Made by a program: the position numbers and the translations under genes. The notes under the pieces are model-generated. The model saw only the letters and a list, made by a program, of their open reading frames with translations, was not told the DNA's origin and made no database searches. This document shows, in pieces, positions 44,408 through 53,215 of a DNA stretch of 64,000 nucleotides (its first letter is position 1; each line of letters opens with the position of its first letter). The DNA is from Paenibacillus sp. MMS20-IR301 (GTDB taxonomy: Bacteria; Bacillota; Bacilli; Paenibacillales; Paenibacillaceae): contig NZ_CP135275.1 of the NCBI RefSeq assembly GCF_032302195.1, forward strand, positions 4,216,001 to 4,280,000, read 5' to 3'.

Positions 44408-45412
44408 ATGCTTTTTATTGATAACACCGGAATTACAGACCCGTCGATCAATCTGGCGATTGAGGAGTTTGCGCTCAAGAACCTGCCGATGGACGACAGC
44501 TACCTGCTCTTTTATATCAACAGCCCGTCCATCATCATCGGCAAACATCAGAATACGATCGAAGAGATCAACCAGGAGTACGTGAAAGACAACAATATTC
44601 AAGTCGTCCGGCGTCTGTCCGGCGGCGGTGCGGTATATCATGACTTAGGCAACCTGAACTTCAGCTTCATAACTAAGGACGACGGCCAGTCGTTCCATAA
44701 CTTCCTGAAATTTACCCAGCCGGTCATCGACTACCTGCAATCTATGGGCGTGAATGCGGAGCTGAGCGGACGTAATGACCTTCAGGTCGGGGAGCAGAAA
44801 ATCTCCGGCAACGCCCAGTTCTCCACCCGCGGACGCATGTTCAGCCATGGCACCCTGATGTTCGACCTTAATCTGGATGATGTACAAGCTTCACTCAATG
44901 TGAATCCGGAGAAGTTCAAATCAAAGAGCACGAAATCTGTACGCAGCCGTGTCGCCAATATCAAGGAGCTGCTCGGTAATCCGGATATGACAATTGAGGA
45001 ATTCCGCGAAGGCCTGCTGCGTTCCATCTTCGGCATGGAGGCCTCTGAGGTTCCGCAGTACAAGCTGACCATGGACGACTGGGTGCGGATCAATGAAATT
45101 TCGAAGGAGCACTACCAGAACTGGGATTGGAACTACGGCTTATCGCCGAAGAGCAATGTGAAGCATACCCGCAAATTCCCGGCCGGACTTGTCGATATCC
45201 GCATGGATATTGAAGATTCCGTAATCCGCGAGATCAAAATCTACGGGGACTTCTTCGGCGTCGGCGATGTCGCAGATGTCGAGAATGCGCTGCGCGGCAA
45301 GCGTTATGAAGAAGCAGAGGTACGCCAGGCGCTGGCCGATCTCGATCTGAAGCATTATTTCGGCCGGATTGAGCCGGAGGATTTCATCGGACTTGTGTTT
45401 CTTGAGGAATAG
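44408..45412 (+). CDS. lplA: Lipoate-protein ligase
   Basis: A 334-residue enzyme that activates lipoate with ATP and attaches it to Lys of E2 or GcvH domains. The catalytic domain shows INSPSIIIGKHQNTIEEIN, RRLSGGGAVYHDLGNLNFSFI (residues 73-93), NDLQVGEQKISGNAQF (the active Lys) and SHGTLMFDLNLDD. A C-terminal accessory domain of about 80 residues (KFPAGLVDIRMDIED ... YGDFFGVGDV) is present, so it is the long LplA/LplJ form able to do both steps. The ATG follows GGAGGAATCACT. It is monocistronic. Confidence 0.93.
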   Translation: MLFIDNTGITDPSINLAIEEFALKNLPMDDSYLLFYINSPSIIIGKHQNTIEEINQEYVKDNNIQVVRRLSGGGAVYHDLGNLNFSFITKDDGQSFHNFLKFTQPVIDYLQSMGVNAELSGRNDLQVGEQKISGNAQFSTRGRMFSHGTLMFDLNLDDVQASLNVNPEKFKSKSTKSVRSRVANIKELLGNPDMTIEEFREGLLRSIFGMEASEVPQYKLTMDDWVRINEISKEHYQNWDWNYGLSPKSNVKHTRKFPAGLVDIRMDIEDSVIREIKIYGDFFGVGDVADVENALRGKRYEEAEVRQALADLDLKHYFGRIEPEDFIGLVFLEE

Positions 45413-45461
45413 CCGCAGCTCAAATCTCCCCACACTATGAAGCCTGGGCAGGATGTTGACG

Positions 45462-45476
45462 CAGGTGCTTTGCGGG
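45462..45476 (+). repeat. 15-nt 3'-flank motif, copy 1
   Basis: CAGGTGCTTTGCGGG, about 50 nt after the lplA stop, preceded by CCCCACA. It matches 14 of 15 bases of the copy at 48547. Confidence 0.6.
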
Positions 45477-45510
45477 AGACTCCGAATTCTTCGAAATGCT
45501 ATAATGGTTA

Positions 45511-45561
45511 AAAAAAGAACCCCGCTATCCTGCACCCTGTGCAGCATATAGCGGGGTTCTT
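45511..45561. terminator. Bidirectional terminator after lplA
   Basis: GAACCCCGCTAT pairs with ATAGCGGGGTTC around a 19-nt loop that itself holds GCAC/GTGC. It is flanked by an A-run on the left and by TT on the right. Confidence 0.8.
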
Positions 45562-45707
45562 CCCATACTTGTTACGTCTTTTTTCGCTCATGCCTTAGTT
45601 TTCGCTCACGTCCCGGTTTCCGCTCATGTCCGGCCTTCCGTATACGCGGATAACCTGCCGGTCTTCACTTAAAGCCTGCGCTGCCCTGCCCCTGTGCATT
45701 CTGTGCT

Positions 45708-46430
45708 TCATACCAGTGAAGGCGTAAGAACAAATACATAGACAACCAGGAGCAGCGTAAGGATCACGCACACCTTCTCCACCGCATTGCCCTTCTTCGT
45801 GCCGGTGCTCATCAGCTTCAGCCGCAGCTTAAGCGGCAGCGGAGGCAGCGGAGTAATTCCGCGCTGGGTCAAGGAATCGGCGAGCAGATGCAGGGCGTAG
45901 GACAGGCTACCGGCAACCCAGAGGCTGCCGCCGTCATTCATGCCGCTTGAAACGAAATAGAGCAGCGCTCCCCAGCCGGCAACAGCATACAGCGTATGCG
46001 TAATTCCCCGGTGCGGAACAACAGAGGCTACTACCAGCACACAGGCAGCGATGTAGTTCCATGGCTCATATGCACCGGCAAAAGCAAACAAAGCCAGCGC
46101 TAGCAGCAGCATCACCAGATGCCGCAGCCGGCGCCCCGGCAGGAAGGATACGCTGCCGACCAGCAAAGACAGCGCAATATTCCACGGCGGAGCAGCAATT
46201 CCGGCGAAATACAGATAGATCGCCGCGCCGATTAAAGATACCTGCAGCATGCGCAGGACAAACTCGGGGACCGCTTTACGGACCAGCAAGGAGTTCGGCT
46301 CGTCAATATCGGGCAGCAGCGAGCTGACTACAGCTACTGCGACCGCCGGGAGGGTAATTTCCAGCCCCAGCAGGCTCATGGCGGATAAGGTAATCCCGGT
46401 GCTGATAACTAAATGGGATTTGCCCATCAT
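45708..46430 (-). CDS. YdjM/YfhO-type metal-dependent hydrolase, membrane-bound (DUF457)
   Basis: A 240-residue membrane protein of the YdjM/DUF457 family. Metal-binding residues are GKSHLVISTG (residues 3-12), SSLLPDIDEPNS (36-47) and PHRGITHTL near 137, followed by LHLLADSLTQRGITPLPP near 183. About six membrane segments alternate with these motifs. The family is annotated as inner-membrane hydrolases; the substrate is not known. The start has AAGGAG upstream and a doubled ATG. It is divergent from the EamA transporter. Confidence 0.85.
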   Translation of the reverse strand: MMGKSHLVISTGITLSAMSLLGLEITLPAVAVAVVSSLLPDIDEPNSLLVRKAVPEFVLRMLQVSLIGAAIYLYFAGIAAPPWNIALSLLVGSVSFLPGRRLRHLVMLLLALALFAFAGAYEPWNYIAACVLVVASVVPHRGITHTLYAVAGWGALLYFVSSGMNDGGSLWVAGSLSYALHLLADSLTQRGITPLPPLPLKLRLKLMSTGTKKGNAVEKVCVILTLLLVVYVFVLTPSLV

Positions 46431-46661
46431 GATGAATCCGCTCCTTACAATACAGGTATAATCATTCCGGCTGCTCTTATTATAAGAACAAGTGTACGGT
46501 TATCGAAGTATACCAAGGCTTGTCCGGTTTGTCCAGCTTATGGCAGCCCGTGCCTGTTTTCCGCCCTGCCGGCTGCGGCTGCTGTGCAGTTACGGCTTGT
46601 CCTGCCCACTGATTTAGGATACAATTTGGACAACTCATTCAGCCCTGAAAGGATGACCTCT

Positions 46662-47573
46662 GTGGCCCGCTCCCGAATCGCCGATCTAAGTCTGCTGCTG
46701 GTGGCGATGATGTGGGGATGTACGTTTCTTCTTGTGCAATCCGCAGTCAGGGTGCTGCCGCCGCTGGCTTTTAACGGCATCCGCTTTACAGGCGCAGCCT
46801 TGCTGCTTGCACTGATTACCGGGCTTTTCTACCGGCAGGAGTGGAAGAAGCTGAGCTGGCGCATGGTTCTCCATGCGCTGCTGCTGGGCATCTTCCTGTT
46901 CCTCGGCTACGGCTTCCAGACGATGGGGCTGCTGTACACTACCACCTCCAATACCGGCTTCATTACCGGGCTGTCGGTGGTACTTGTCCCGTTCTTGTCG
47001 CTGGCACTGCTGAAGCATGCCATTTCCCGGTATACGTGGCTGAGTGCCGGCCTAGCAGCAGCAGGCCTGTACCTGCTGACCTTTACCGGATCAGCGTTGT
47101 CCCTGAACATTGGCGATGGCCTGATTCTGCTCTGCGCCGTCGCCTTTGCCCTGCAGATTGCGTATACCGGCATATATGCGCCGCGTTATCCGGCTTTGCC
47201 GCTGGCTGCGCTCCAGCTGGCTTTTGTGGGCCTCTTCAGCCTCGCGGCTTCGCTGCTGGTCGACGGAGCGGCACCGCTGATGCACAGCGGAGAGCTGCTC
47301 GCGAAGCCCGAGGTGCTCACGGCAATGCTGATCTCCATCGGCCCGACCAGTGCCTTCGCCTTCTGGATTCAGACGGCCTGCCAGAAATACACCACCCCGT
47401 CCAGGGTGGCGATTATCTATGCTACAGAGCCGGTATTCGCCGCAGTAACCGGCCTGCTGTTCGGCGGGGAGACCCTTGGAATATCCGCCTTGCTCGGCTG
47501 CGGCTGCATCCTGGCCGCTATGCTGCTGGCCGAGCTGAGTCCGGCCCCGGCCAGGACTCAGGCGGAGAGCTGA
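46662..47573 (+). CDS. EamA/DMT family transporter
   Basis: A 303-residue drug/metabolite exporter with ten membrane segments in two EamA repeats. The first repeat has VAMMWGCTFLLVQSAVRVLPPLAFNGIRF, TTTSNTGFITGLSVVLVPF. The second has LIGDGLILLCAVAFALQIAYTG-like helices and SRVAIIYATEPVFAAVTGLLFGGE near the end. The open frame runs back to 46413 through non-conserved sequence. The GTG at 46662, with AAAGGATG upstream, gives a normal N-terminus (MARSRIADLSLLL). The cargo cannot be told; amino acids or metabolites are usual. Confidence 0.88.
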   Translation: MARSRIADLSLLLVAMMWGCTFLLVQSAVRVLPPLAFNGIRFTGAALLLALITGLFYRQEWKKLSWRMVLHALLLGIFLFLGYGFQTMGLLYTTTSNTGFITGLSVVLVPFLSLALLKHAISRYTWLSAGLAAAGLYLLTFTGSALSLNIGDGLILLCAVAFALQIAYTGIYAPRYPALPLAALQLAFVGLFSLAASLLVDGAAPLMHSGELLAKPEVLTAMLISIGPTSAFAFWIQTACQKYTTPSRVAIIYATEPVFAAVTGLLFGGETLGISALLGCGCILAAMLLAELSPAPARTQAES

Positions 47574-47695
47574 GCCGCCGGCTTAGCAATGAATTACAGC
47601 TTTACTGCAGCACACAGAAAGCCGGGTGCCGCCTTCTTTTATATAGAAAAATCGCGGACAGCCAGGCTAAACCAAACCTTTAGGAGAGAATCCAA

Positions 47696-48505
47696 ATGTA
47701 CAAATTGATTGCGATTGACATCGACGACACTCTGATTAATGACGACAAGGAAGTCACCCCGGCTACACAAACCGCGCTGGAGCAGGCGGTTGCCGCAGGC
47801 GTAGTGGTTACCCTCGCAACGGGACGCGCTTATGCTTCTGCGCAGGCCATCGCCCGCCAGACCGGCCTGAATGTGCCGATCATTACTTACCAGGGAGCAC
47901 TCATCAAGAACCTCCTGGATGAAGAAGTGCTGTATGAGCGTTATGTACCGCAGGATGCCGTGCGCAAGCTGTTCGAGTACTGCGTAGAGCATAATCTTCA
48001 CCTGCAGACTTACATCGACGACAAGCTGTATGCCCGTGAGGAGAACCAGAAGCTGATCGATTACACTACCTTAAACAAGACACAATATTACGTTGAGCCT
48101 GACTGGGAGAAGCTTGTCCCGCAAAAAACACCAAAACTCCTCATCATCGACGATCCTGATTTCCTTGACGAGCTGTCCCCGATTCTGCGCAGCCTGCTTG
48201 GCGATTCGGTCCATATTACGAAATCCAAGCCGCATTTCCTCGAAATCATGCATCATGAAGGCACTAAAGGGCTCGCTCTCGAATTTCTGGCTAAGCATTT
48301 CGGCTGCGAGCTGTCCGAGACGATGGCGATGGGCGATTCCTGGAATGATCATGAGATGCTGGAAACCGCAGGTCTTGGTGTAGCCATGGCAAACGCCATT
48401 CCTGCCCTGAAGAAGATCGCAGATTTCGTTACCCTCAGCAACAATGAGGACGGCGTGAAGTTTGCCATCGACAAGTTCATTCTTGGTGCAGGCCAAGAAG
48501 CATAA
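47696..48505 (+). CDS. Cof-type HAD phosphatase
   Basis: A 269-residue HAD phosphatase of the Cof/YidA type (C2 cap), hydrolysing sugar phosphates or similar. Motif I is IAIDIDDTLINDDKEV (residues 4-19), motif II is VTLATGRAYASA near 40, motif III is EGTKGLALE near 186, and motif IV is AMGDSWNDHEMLETAGLGVAMANA near 215. The length is usual. The ATG follows TAGGAGAG. A hairpin and terminator follow. The physiological substrate is unknown. Confidence 0.92.
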   Translation: MYKLIAIDIDDTLINDDKEVTPATQTALEQAVAAGVVVTLATGRAYASAQAIARQTGLNVPIITYQGALIKNLLDEEVLYERYVPQDAVRKLFEYCVEHNLHLQTYIDDKLYAREENQKLIDYTTLNKTQYYVEPDWEKLVPQKTPKLLIIDDPDFLDELSPILRSLLGDSVHITKSKPHFLEIMHHEGTKGLALEFLAKHFGCELSETMAMGDSWNDHEMLETAGLGVAMANAIPALKKIADFVTLSNNEDGVKFAIDKFILGAGQEA

Positions 48506-48546
48506 CACACACCCCACAAAGTGATGTCAAAGCTTCGAGGCGGACT

Positions 48547-48561
48547 CAGGTACTTTGCGGG
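48547..48561 (+). repeat. 15-nt 3'-flank motif, copy 2
   Basis: CAGGTACTTTGCGGG, about 45 nt after the Cof phosphatase stop. Together with the upstream CCCCACAAAGT it makes a near-perfect hairpin (10 of 11 pairs) spanning about 48512-48562. Confidence 0.6.
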
Positions 48562-48592
48562 GACCCCAAAATCTATGAATTCTTATCTTGTG

Positions 48593-48650
48593 AAAAAGGG
48601 TGGCGTTCCGCCGGTTCATCGCTTGAACTAGCAGTGCGCCACCCTTTTAT
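48593..48650 (+). terminator. Terminator after the Cof phosphatase gene
   Basis: AAAGGGTGGCG pairs with CGCCACCCTTTT around a 31-nt loop, followed by further T. It separates the phosphatase gene from the 118-codon gene. Confidence 0.75.
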
Positions 48651-48715
48651 TTTGCCGGCTGAGCCGTCTGACTTACAATGTTATCCCTATCACTATGAAG
48701 AAAGGATGATTATAC

Positions 48716-49072
48716 ATGGAGAACATATCCGCAGCAGACCAGCTGGAGTCTATCCAGTCTATGCAATCGACGATCAAGAAACTCGAAAGCGCCTTATCCC
48801 AGATGACGCAGAGCGGCACGAATACAACCCTGGTACAGAAACGGCTGAATGCCATGAATATTGGCTTAGCCGTTCTGGAAGGCATCTGGAAGCATACACC
48901 ACAGCAGTATACCCGTGAAGATGCAGCCGAAGCCCGCAAAGTGATCAGCGGACTGCTCCCTTCTGTGGAACACAGCTTTGCCAAAGCAAAGGAAGGCGGT
49001 CCGCAGAAAACGCTTTTGGCACGAAGAATTACCGCCTTGAAGCTGGTGATCCAGGCCATCGACTCCCTCTAG
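48716..49072 (+). CDS. Uncharacterised helical protein, 118 residues
   Basis: Not recognised. It is predicted all-helical and soluble: an acidic N-terminal helix (ADQLESIQSMQSTIKKLESALSQM), a middle segment (NAMNIGLAVLEGIWKHTP) and a basic C-terminal helix (KTLLARRITALKLVIQAIDSL). AAAGGATG lies 9 nt before the ATG. Its stop TAG overlaps the stop of the convergent ABC transporter gene as CTAG, so the two transcripts collide. A longer frame in another register is a shadow. Confidence 0.7.
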   Translation: MENISAADQLESIQSMQSTIKKLESALSQMTQSGTNTTLVQKRLNAMNIGLAVLEGIWKHTPQQYTREDAAEARKVISGLLPSVEHSFAKAKEGGPQKTLLARRITALKLVIQAIDSL

Positions 49073-50835
49073 CAGGATACGGCAGCCAGCTGCTCCTCCC
49101 CGGACTCCTGCTCCAGCTGGGAATTGTAGAGATCGGAGTACCGTCCTCCGGCCGCAAGCAGCTCCTCATGTCCGCCCCGTTCCACAATCTCCCCGTTCTC
49201 CATTACCAGAATGATGTCGGCATTCTGTATGGTTGAGAGGCGGTGGGCGATGACCAGCGTTGTTTTGTCCTTCATCAGCTTGCGGATCGCCTGCTGGACC
49301 ATCTTCTCCGACTCATTGTCGAGGGCAGCCGTGGCTTCATCAAGCAGCAGAATCGGCGCATTCTTCAGCATCGCTCTGGCAATAGACAGGCGCTGACGCT
49401 GCCCGCCCGACAATCTGGAGCCGTGCTCACCGATCTCCGTATGGATGCCGTCCGGCAGCTCCATTACGAACTCATAGGCATTCGCCTGCTTCAGCACCTC
49501 TATAATTTCTTCATCCGTCGCTCCCTGCCTGCCGCTCCCGATATTATCCCGGATACTTCCCGTGTACAGTCCTGACTCCTGGGGCACATAAGCGAAATAA
49601 CTCCGCAGCTGTGTAAGCGGCATTCCGGCAACCGGCTCGCCGTTAATGACAATCTCCCCGGCATCCGCTTCATAGAAACCGAGCAGCAGCTTGAAGAGTG
49701 TGGATTTGCCGCCGCCGCTCGGGCCGACCACCGCCATCTGCTTCCCGCGCTCCAGCTCCAGGCTGACCCCGCTCAGACTCTGCTTCTCACTCTCCGGATA
49801 GCCGAAGCTCAGCTTGTCAAGCTCCAGCAGCTCGAATTCAGGCGGGTTCTGTTGCTGCTCCGGCAGCACCTCTACCTCCGCAGGAGCATCCATTACCTCG
49901 AAGATCCGCTCCGCCGCCCCCAGCGACTGCTGCATGGAAGCGACCAATCCCGGAAGCGCCGAGAACGGCCCCACCAGATAATTCATCAGCTGAATGAAGG
50001 CGATCATCGCACCAACCTCCAGCGAGCCTTTGGCTACGAACCAGCCGGCAATCACCAGTGCAAGCAGGAAAGTAAGATTTCCAAGCAGCGCCGACAGTGC
50101 CCCGGTTGCTCCTTCAATTCTCGCTTTCTTCCGCTCCCCGAGAGCGATGCTGTCACTATAGCCGGTGTACTGCTTCTGAAGTCTGCGCTCGATGGAGAAG
50201 GCCTTGAAGACCATGCTGCTGCCCAGAATATCATTCAGAAAGGCCGTCGCCTTGCTCATATTCTCCTGCACCCGCACACTGTTAACCCGCATCGCATTGC
50301 CGAACACTTTGCCGACCAGGAACAGCAAGGGGCCGATGGACAGACAGATCAGCGCCAGCAGCCAGTTAATGTAGACCAGGTAAGCGAAGGAGGCCACAGC
50401 CAGCAGCGGATTGCGCAGGAGGTCCAGCATTACATGTCCGCAGGCTTCACCGACCGACTGGTTATCATTCGTGAACCGTGACAAGAGATCACCGGAATGC
50501 TTGCGGTCAAAATACGACTGTGGCAGCGCCAGCGTATGTCCCATCAGGTCACGGCGCAGCTCGTTTCTGATTTTGGCGGATATATTCGTTTTGAGATAGG
50601 TACCGAAGAAGGTGTTCACTCCGACCACTGCAAGAAAAGCAAGCCCGAACCAGGCCAGCCCTTTGAAGGCTTCCACATCCAGGCGGACCGCCGCATCCGT
50701 AATCCGGGCCAGAAACCAGGCCATAGTAAGATCCAGCACGATACTGAACAAGGTAACCGCCAGCAATACCGCGTAAATCAGTTTGTGCTTCAGCATGTAT
50801 GTACTTAATCTCTTGAAAGCACCCTTCTGCTTCAC
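49069..50835 (-). CDS. ABC transporter, fused permease-ATPase (multidrug-type)
   Basis: A 588-residue half-transporter: an N-terminal membrane domain with six segments (residues about 15-320) and a C-terminal ATPase domain. Walker A is VGPSGGGKSTLF near 380, the Q-loop region is YVPQESGLYTG, the signature is LSGGQRQRLSIARAM near 475, Walker B is ILLLDEATAALD, and the H-loop His is in VIAHRLSTIQNAD. It resembles BmrA/LmrA-type exporters and works as a homodimer. The start is a GTG at 50835 with AAGGAG 9 nt upstream. It is 12 nt after the GNAT stop, in the same operon. The substrate is not known. Confidence 0.93.
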   Translation of the reverse strand: MKQKGAFKRLSTYMLKHKLIYAVLLAVTLFSIVLDLTMAWFLARITDAAVRLDVEAFKGLAWFGLAFLAVVGVNTFFGTYLKTNISAKIRNELRRDLMGHTLALPQSYFDRKHSGDLLSRFTNDNQSVGEACGHVMLDLLRNPLLAVASFAYLVYINWLLALICLSIGPLLFLVGKVFGNAMRVNSVRVQENMSKATAFLNDILGSSMVFKAFSIERRLQKQYTGYSDSIALGERKKARIEGATGALSALLGNLTFLLALVIAGWFVAKGSLEVGAMIAFIQLMNYLVGPFSALPGLVASMQQSLGAAERIFEVMDAPAEVEVLPEQQQNPPEFELLELDKLSFGYPESEKQSLSGVSLELERGKQMAVVGPSGGGKSTLFKLLLGFYEADAGEIVINGEPVAGMPLTQLRSYFAYVPQESGLYTGSIRDNIGSGRQGATDEEIIEVLKQANAYEFVMELPDGIHTEIGEHGSRLSGGQRQRLSIARAMLKNAPILLLDEATAALDNESEKMVQQAIRKLMKDKTTLVIAHRLSTIQNADIILVMENGEIVERGGHEELLAAGGRYSDLYNSQLEQESGEEQLAAVSC

Positions 50836-50847
50836 ATTATCAGCTCC

Positions 50848-51432
50848 TTAAAATTCTGTTCCCCGCACCTTCGCATACACTTTGCTGTCATGGAGCTCCC
50901 CGTCTGATTCACGGGTACTGCTGCGCAGGACCCCGTCCAGGGTAAAGCCGGCACGTTCGGCAACAGCCGCACTCCGCAGATTCCTTGCACTGCAGCGGAT
51001 TTCAATCCGCTCCGCCCCAAGCTCTCTAGCGGCAAAGTCCGTAATCCCGTTCACCGCTTCCGTAATAAATCCGTTACCCGCCTGCGAGCTTCTGATCCAG
51101 TAGCCGGCTTCGAAGCAGCGGGTCTCCCAGTTGATATGATGCAGGCCGATGTTGCCGATGAAGCTTCCGTCATATTTGCTGTAAATCTGCATATTCAGCA
51201 TGGAGCGCTTGAGATAATCGATCCTCGACTCCCGGACGTATTGCTCGGTCTCTTCCACCGCCGGCAGGCTCTGGGCAAACGGCATCCACGGCTGCAGCTC
51301 GTTCAGGCTCTCCCCGATTGCCGCATTCATCTCCGCCCCATCCCCGGACTGCGCGGCCCGGATAAGCAGCCGCTGCGTTTCAAAGCTCTCTGGAATATCC
51401 AGCATAACCGGTATAAAAGATTTCTCACTCAT
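50848..51432 (-). CDS. GNAT acetyltransferase, RimJ/RimL-like
   Basis: A 194-residue acetyltransferase of the ribosomal-protein-alanine acetyltransferase (RimL/YdaF) group. RLLIRAAQSGDGAEMNAAI opens the fold, GNIGLHHINWETRCFEAGYWIRSSQAGNGFITEAV carries the acetyl-CoA motif, and NLRSAAVAERAGFTLDGVLR is the C-terminal signature. The frame starts at 51471, but the ATG at 51432 has GCGGAGG upstream. It is followed by the ABC transporter gene (12 nt), an arrangement that could couple modification with export. Confidence 0.88.
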   Translation of the reverse strand: MSEKSFIPVMLDIPESFETQRLLIRAAQSGDGAEMNAAIGESLNELQPWMPFAQSLPAVEETEQYVRESRIDYLKRSMLNMQIYSKYDGSFIGNIGLHHINWETRCFEAGYWIRSSQAGNGFITEAVNGITDFAARELGAERIEIRCSARNLRSAAVAERAGFTLDGVLRSSTRESDGELHDSKVYAKVRGTEF

Positions 51433-51709
51433 AATGATTTCAGCCTCCGCTACATATCGGTTTAGGTACATACAAAATAATCCAATTTACCAATGTTATT
51501 ATAGGGTGTCCTCCCTTTTTTGCAAATTAAGAAAAATACACATTAACTTCATAGAAATGGAATCTGTAAATGCAGTCACTCTGCTTCTTTTGCCCTTATC
51601 CCTCAGTTTACAGAAATAGGGTTAGACCTCTCAGCGGCGGGAGGCGGATTTGCCTCTCGGTCTTGAGGCTGAAAATGGGCCTGTATAGCTGGAACGCCGG
51701 ATCTCATAA

Positions 51710-51748
51710 GAAAAGCTACCTTCCTTTTATTGCAGGAAGATAGCTTTT
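51710..51748 (-). terminator. Terminator of the small membrane-protein gene
   Basis: GAAAAGCTA and CTTCCT pair with AGGAAG and TAGCTTTTC (one bulge), with a T-rich flank on the minus strand, just past the stop at 51753. Confidence 0.75.
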
Positions 51749-51752
51749 CAGC

Positions 51753-52139
51753 TTATTTACTACCGTCGATTAGCCTGTCAGGTTTACGGTTATTCCATAT
51801 CAGCACCATAGAGTAAATGCAAAAACTGAAGATCAGAAACAGTACACTCAAGTCCTTTATAATAAAATAAAGGATACTAATCAAAATTAGTCCTAGTGCA
51901 TTAATGGCAATAAGTCGTATAAAGAGATTGTTTCGTGATATTACTGCAACAGCATAGTTCAGGAAACTGATCACAATATGGAAAAAGAATAATAACAGAA
52001 AAAATAACACAAATACAACAGCCTGACCTGGATCACTAACGTATGGAGTGCTTGAGACTAATGAATTGTTAACATTTATGACCAATGCACTGTAAAAAGC
52101 ACTTAGTATAAAAGAGATTAAACAGAGATTAAATATCAA
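51753..52139 (-). CDS. Small AT-rich integral membrane protein of unknown function
   Basis: A protein of at least 128 residues with four predicted membrane segments (ICLISFILSAFYSALVI-like start; VVFVLFFLLLFFFHIVISF; LFIRLIAINALGLILISIL; LFLIFSFCIYSMVLIW) and a basic-acidic tail. I do not recognise it. Codon use is clearly more A/T-rich than its neighbours, which suggests a late arrival. The start is odd: the TTG at 52139 has AAGAAGGA directly against it, and a better GGAGGTG site upstream is spaced for an in-frame ATA (would add IERLKKE). Confidence 0.65.
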   Translation of the reverse strand: MIFNLCLISFILSAFYSALVINVNNSLVSSTPYVSDPGQAVVFVLFFLLLFFFHIVISFLNYAVAVISRNNLFIRLIAINALGLILISILYFIIKDLSVLFLIFSFCIYSMVLIWNNRKPDRLIDGSK

Positions 52140-52238
52140 TTCCTTCTTTAGCCGTTCTATGAGAGCACCTCCAAACCATCCAAATCGGCCCGCTTTGCTA
52201 AATAACGCAGCACAGCATTTCCTTCATTCTGTGATGCG

Positions 52239-53021
52239 TTAAGTCCCCTCGTGATACAGCGGCAGCTTCATCCCTGTAACGGCAAGGGTTACCTTCTCCG
52301 GTAAAATATAATCCTTCTCCAGATTCACATCATGCGACATATGGGTGTATACCGCCCTGCGCGGCTGCACAATGTTTAGCAGCTCGGCTGCCTCTGTCAT
52401 ATCGTAAACCGAACGTGTGGACAGCTCCGCCGCTTCATAGTAAAAGCTGGTTCCCAGCACCAGCAGATCCGCGCCATGCATCCGCTTCGTTTCCTCCGGC
52501 CCCAGGGAAATTGAGTCCGGGCAGTAGACCCAGACATAGCCGTTCTTCTCCAGCCGGTAGGCATAGGAGTAGCCGTTCTTGCCGTGGTTGACCCGCCAGG
52601 TGTCAATCTGCCAGCCGTCCAGCACCAGGCCGTCATCGCAGGCAACCATATCGATGTGCCCGCTAAGCCACGGATATTGGCGCTGTATCACAGGGATGAC
52701 CTCCGCCGGAGCATAGAGCTCCCCCCGGTAGCCCATCCAGCGGCAGCTGTCCGCCCATTCCGGCAGTCCGCCGATATGGTCGAAGTGGGCATGCGTCACC
52801 AGCAGCCTGCGCATGCCGCGGTGCCCCAGCAGCTCCATCTGCCGCCGCCAGTCCGGCCCGCAGTCAATCGCCAGGAAACTACTGCCGTTATCTATAAGCA
52901 CAGAAGAGCGCAGCCGGATATTGCGTCCGCTGGTTCTTGCCTCCGTGCAGGTCTCACAGTCACAATACACCCGGGGTACGCCCATGGCATCCCCGGTTCC
53001 CGTAAATATCAATGTATCCAT
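52239..53021 (-). CDS. PhnP-like metallo-β-lactamase fold phosphodiesterase
   Basis: A 260-residue MBL-fold protein of the PhnP/tRNase-Z-like group. GTGDAMGVPRVYCDCETCTEA at the N-terminus includes the zinc-binding Cys cluster seen in PhnP. LLVTHAHFDHIGGLPEW near residue 74 is the metal motif; DCGPD and THMSHDVNLE near 230 supply further ligands. PhnP cleaves cyclic ribose phosphates in phosphonate use, but no phn genes are near, so the function is unproven. The ATG follows AAGGAGG. Confidence 0.87.
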   Translation of the reverse strand: MDTLIFTGTGDAMGVPRVYCDCETCTEARTSGRNIRLRSSVLIDNGSSFLAIDCGPDWRRQMELLGHRGMRRLLVTHAHFDHIGGLPEWADSCRWMGYRGELYAPAEVIPVIQRQYPWLSGHIDMVACDDGLVLDGWQIDTWRVNHGKNGYSYAYRLEKNGYVWVYCPDSISLGPEETKRMHGADLLVLGTSFYYEAAELSTRSVYDMTEAAELLNIVQPRRAVYTHMSHDVNLEKDYILPEKVTLAVTGMKLPLYHEGT

Positions 53022-53158
53022 AAGCCAGCCCTCCTTAGTTGCTCTAATATAGTACTCTACGCCGGTATCTTAACCCATTTATTATAAAACAGCCGCTGTT
53101 CCTTTGCATCCCGTACCTCACTTCTATAACATATTCTGCCCGCTTCCCGCAGACAAAT

Positions 53159-53200
53159 AAAGAGCTGTCCTGCAGCATCTCCACCGCAGAACAGCTCTTC
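53159..53200 (-). terminator. Terminator of the sulfate transport operon
   Basis: AGAGCTGT and CTGC pair with GCAG and ACAGCTCT with one mismatch, followed on the minus strand by TTTATTT, just after the sbp stop at 53216. Confidence 0.78.
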
Positions 53201-53215
53201 TCATAATCATCATAT

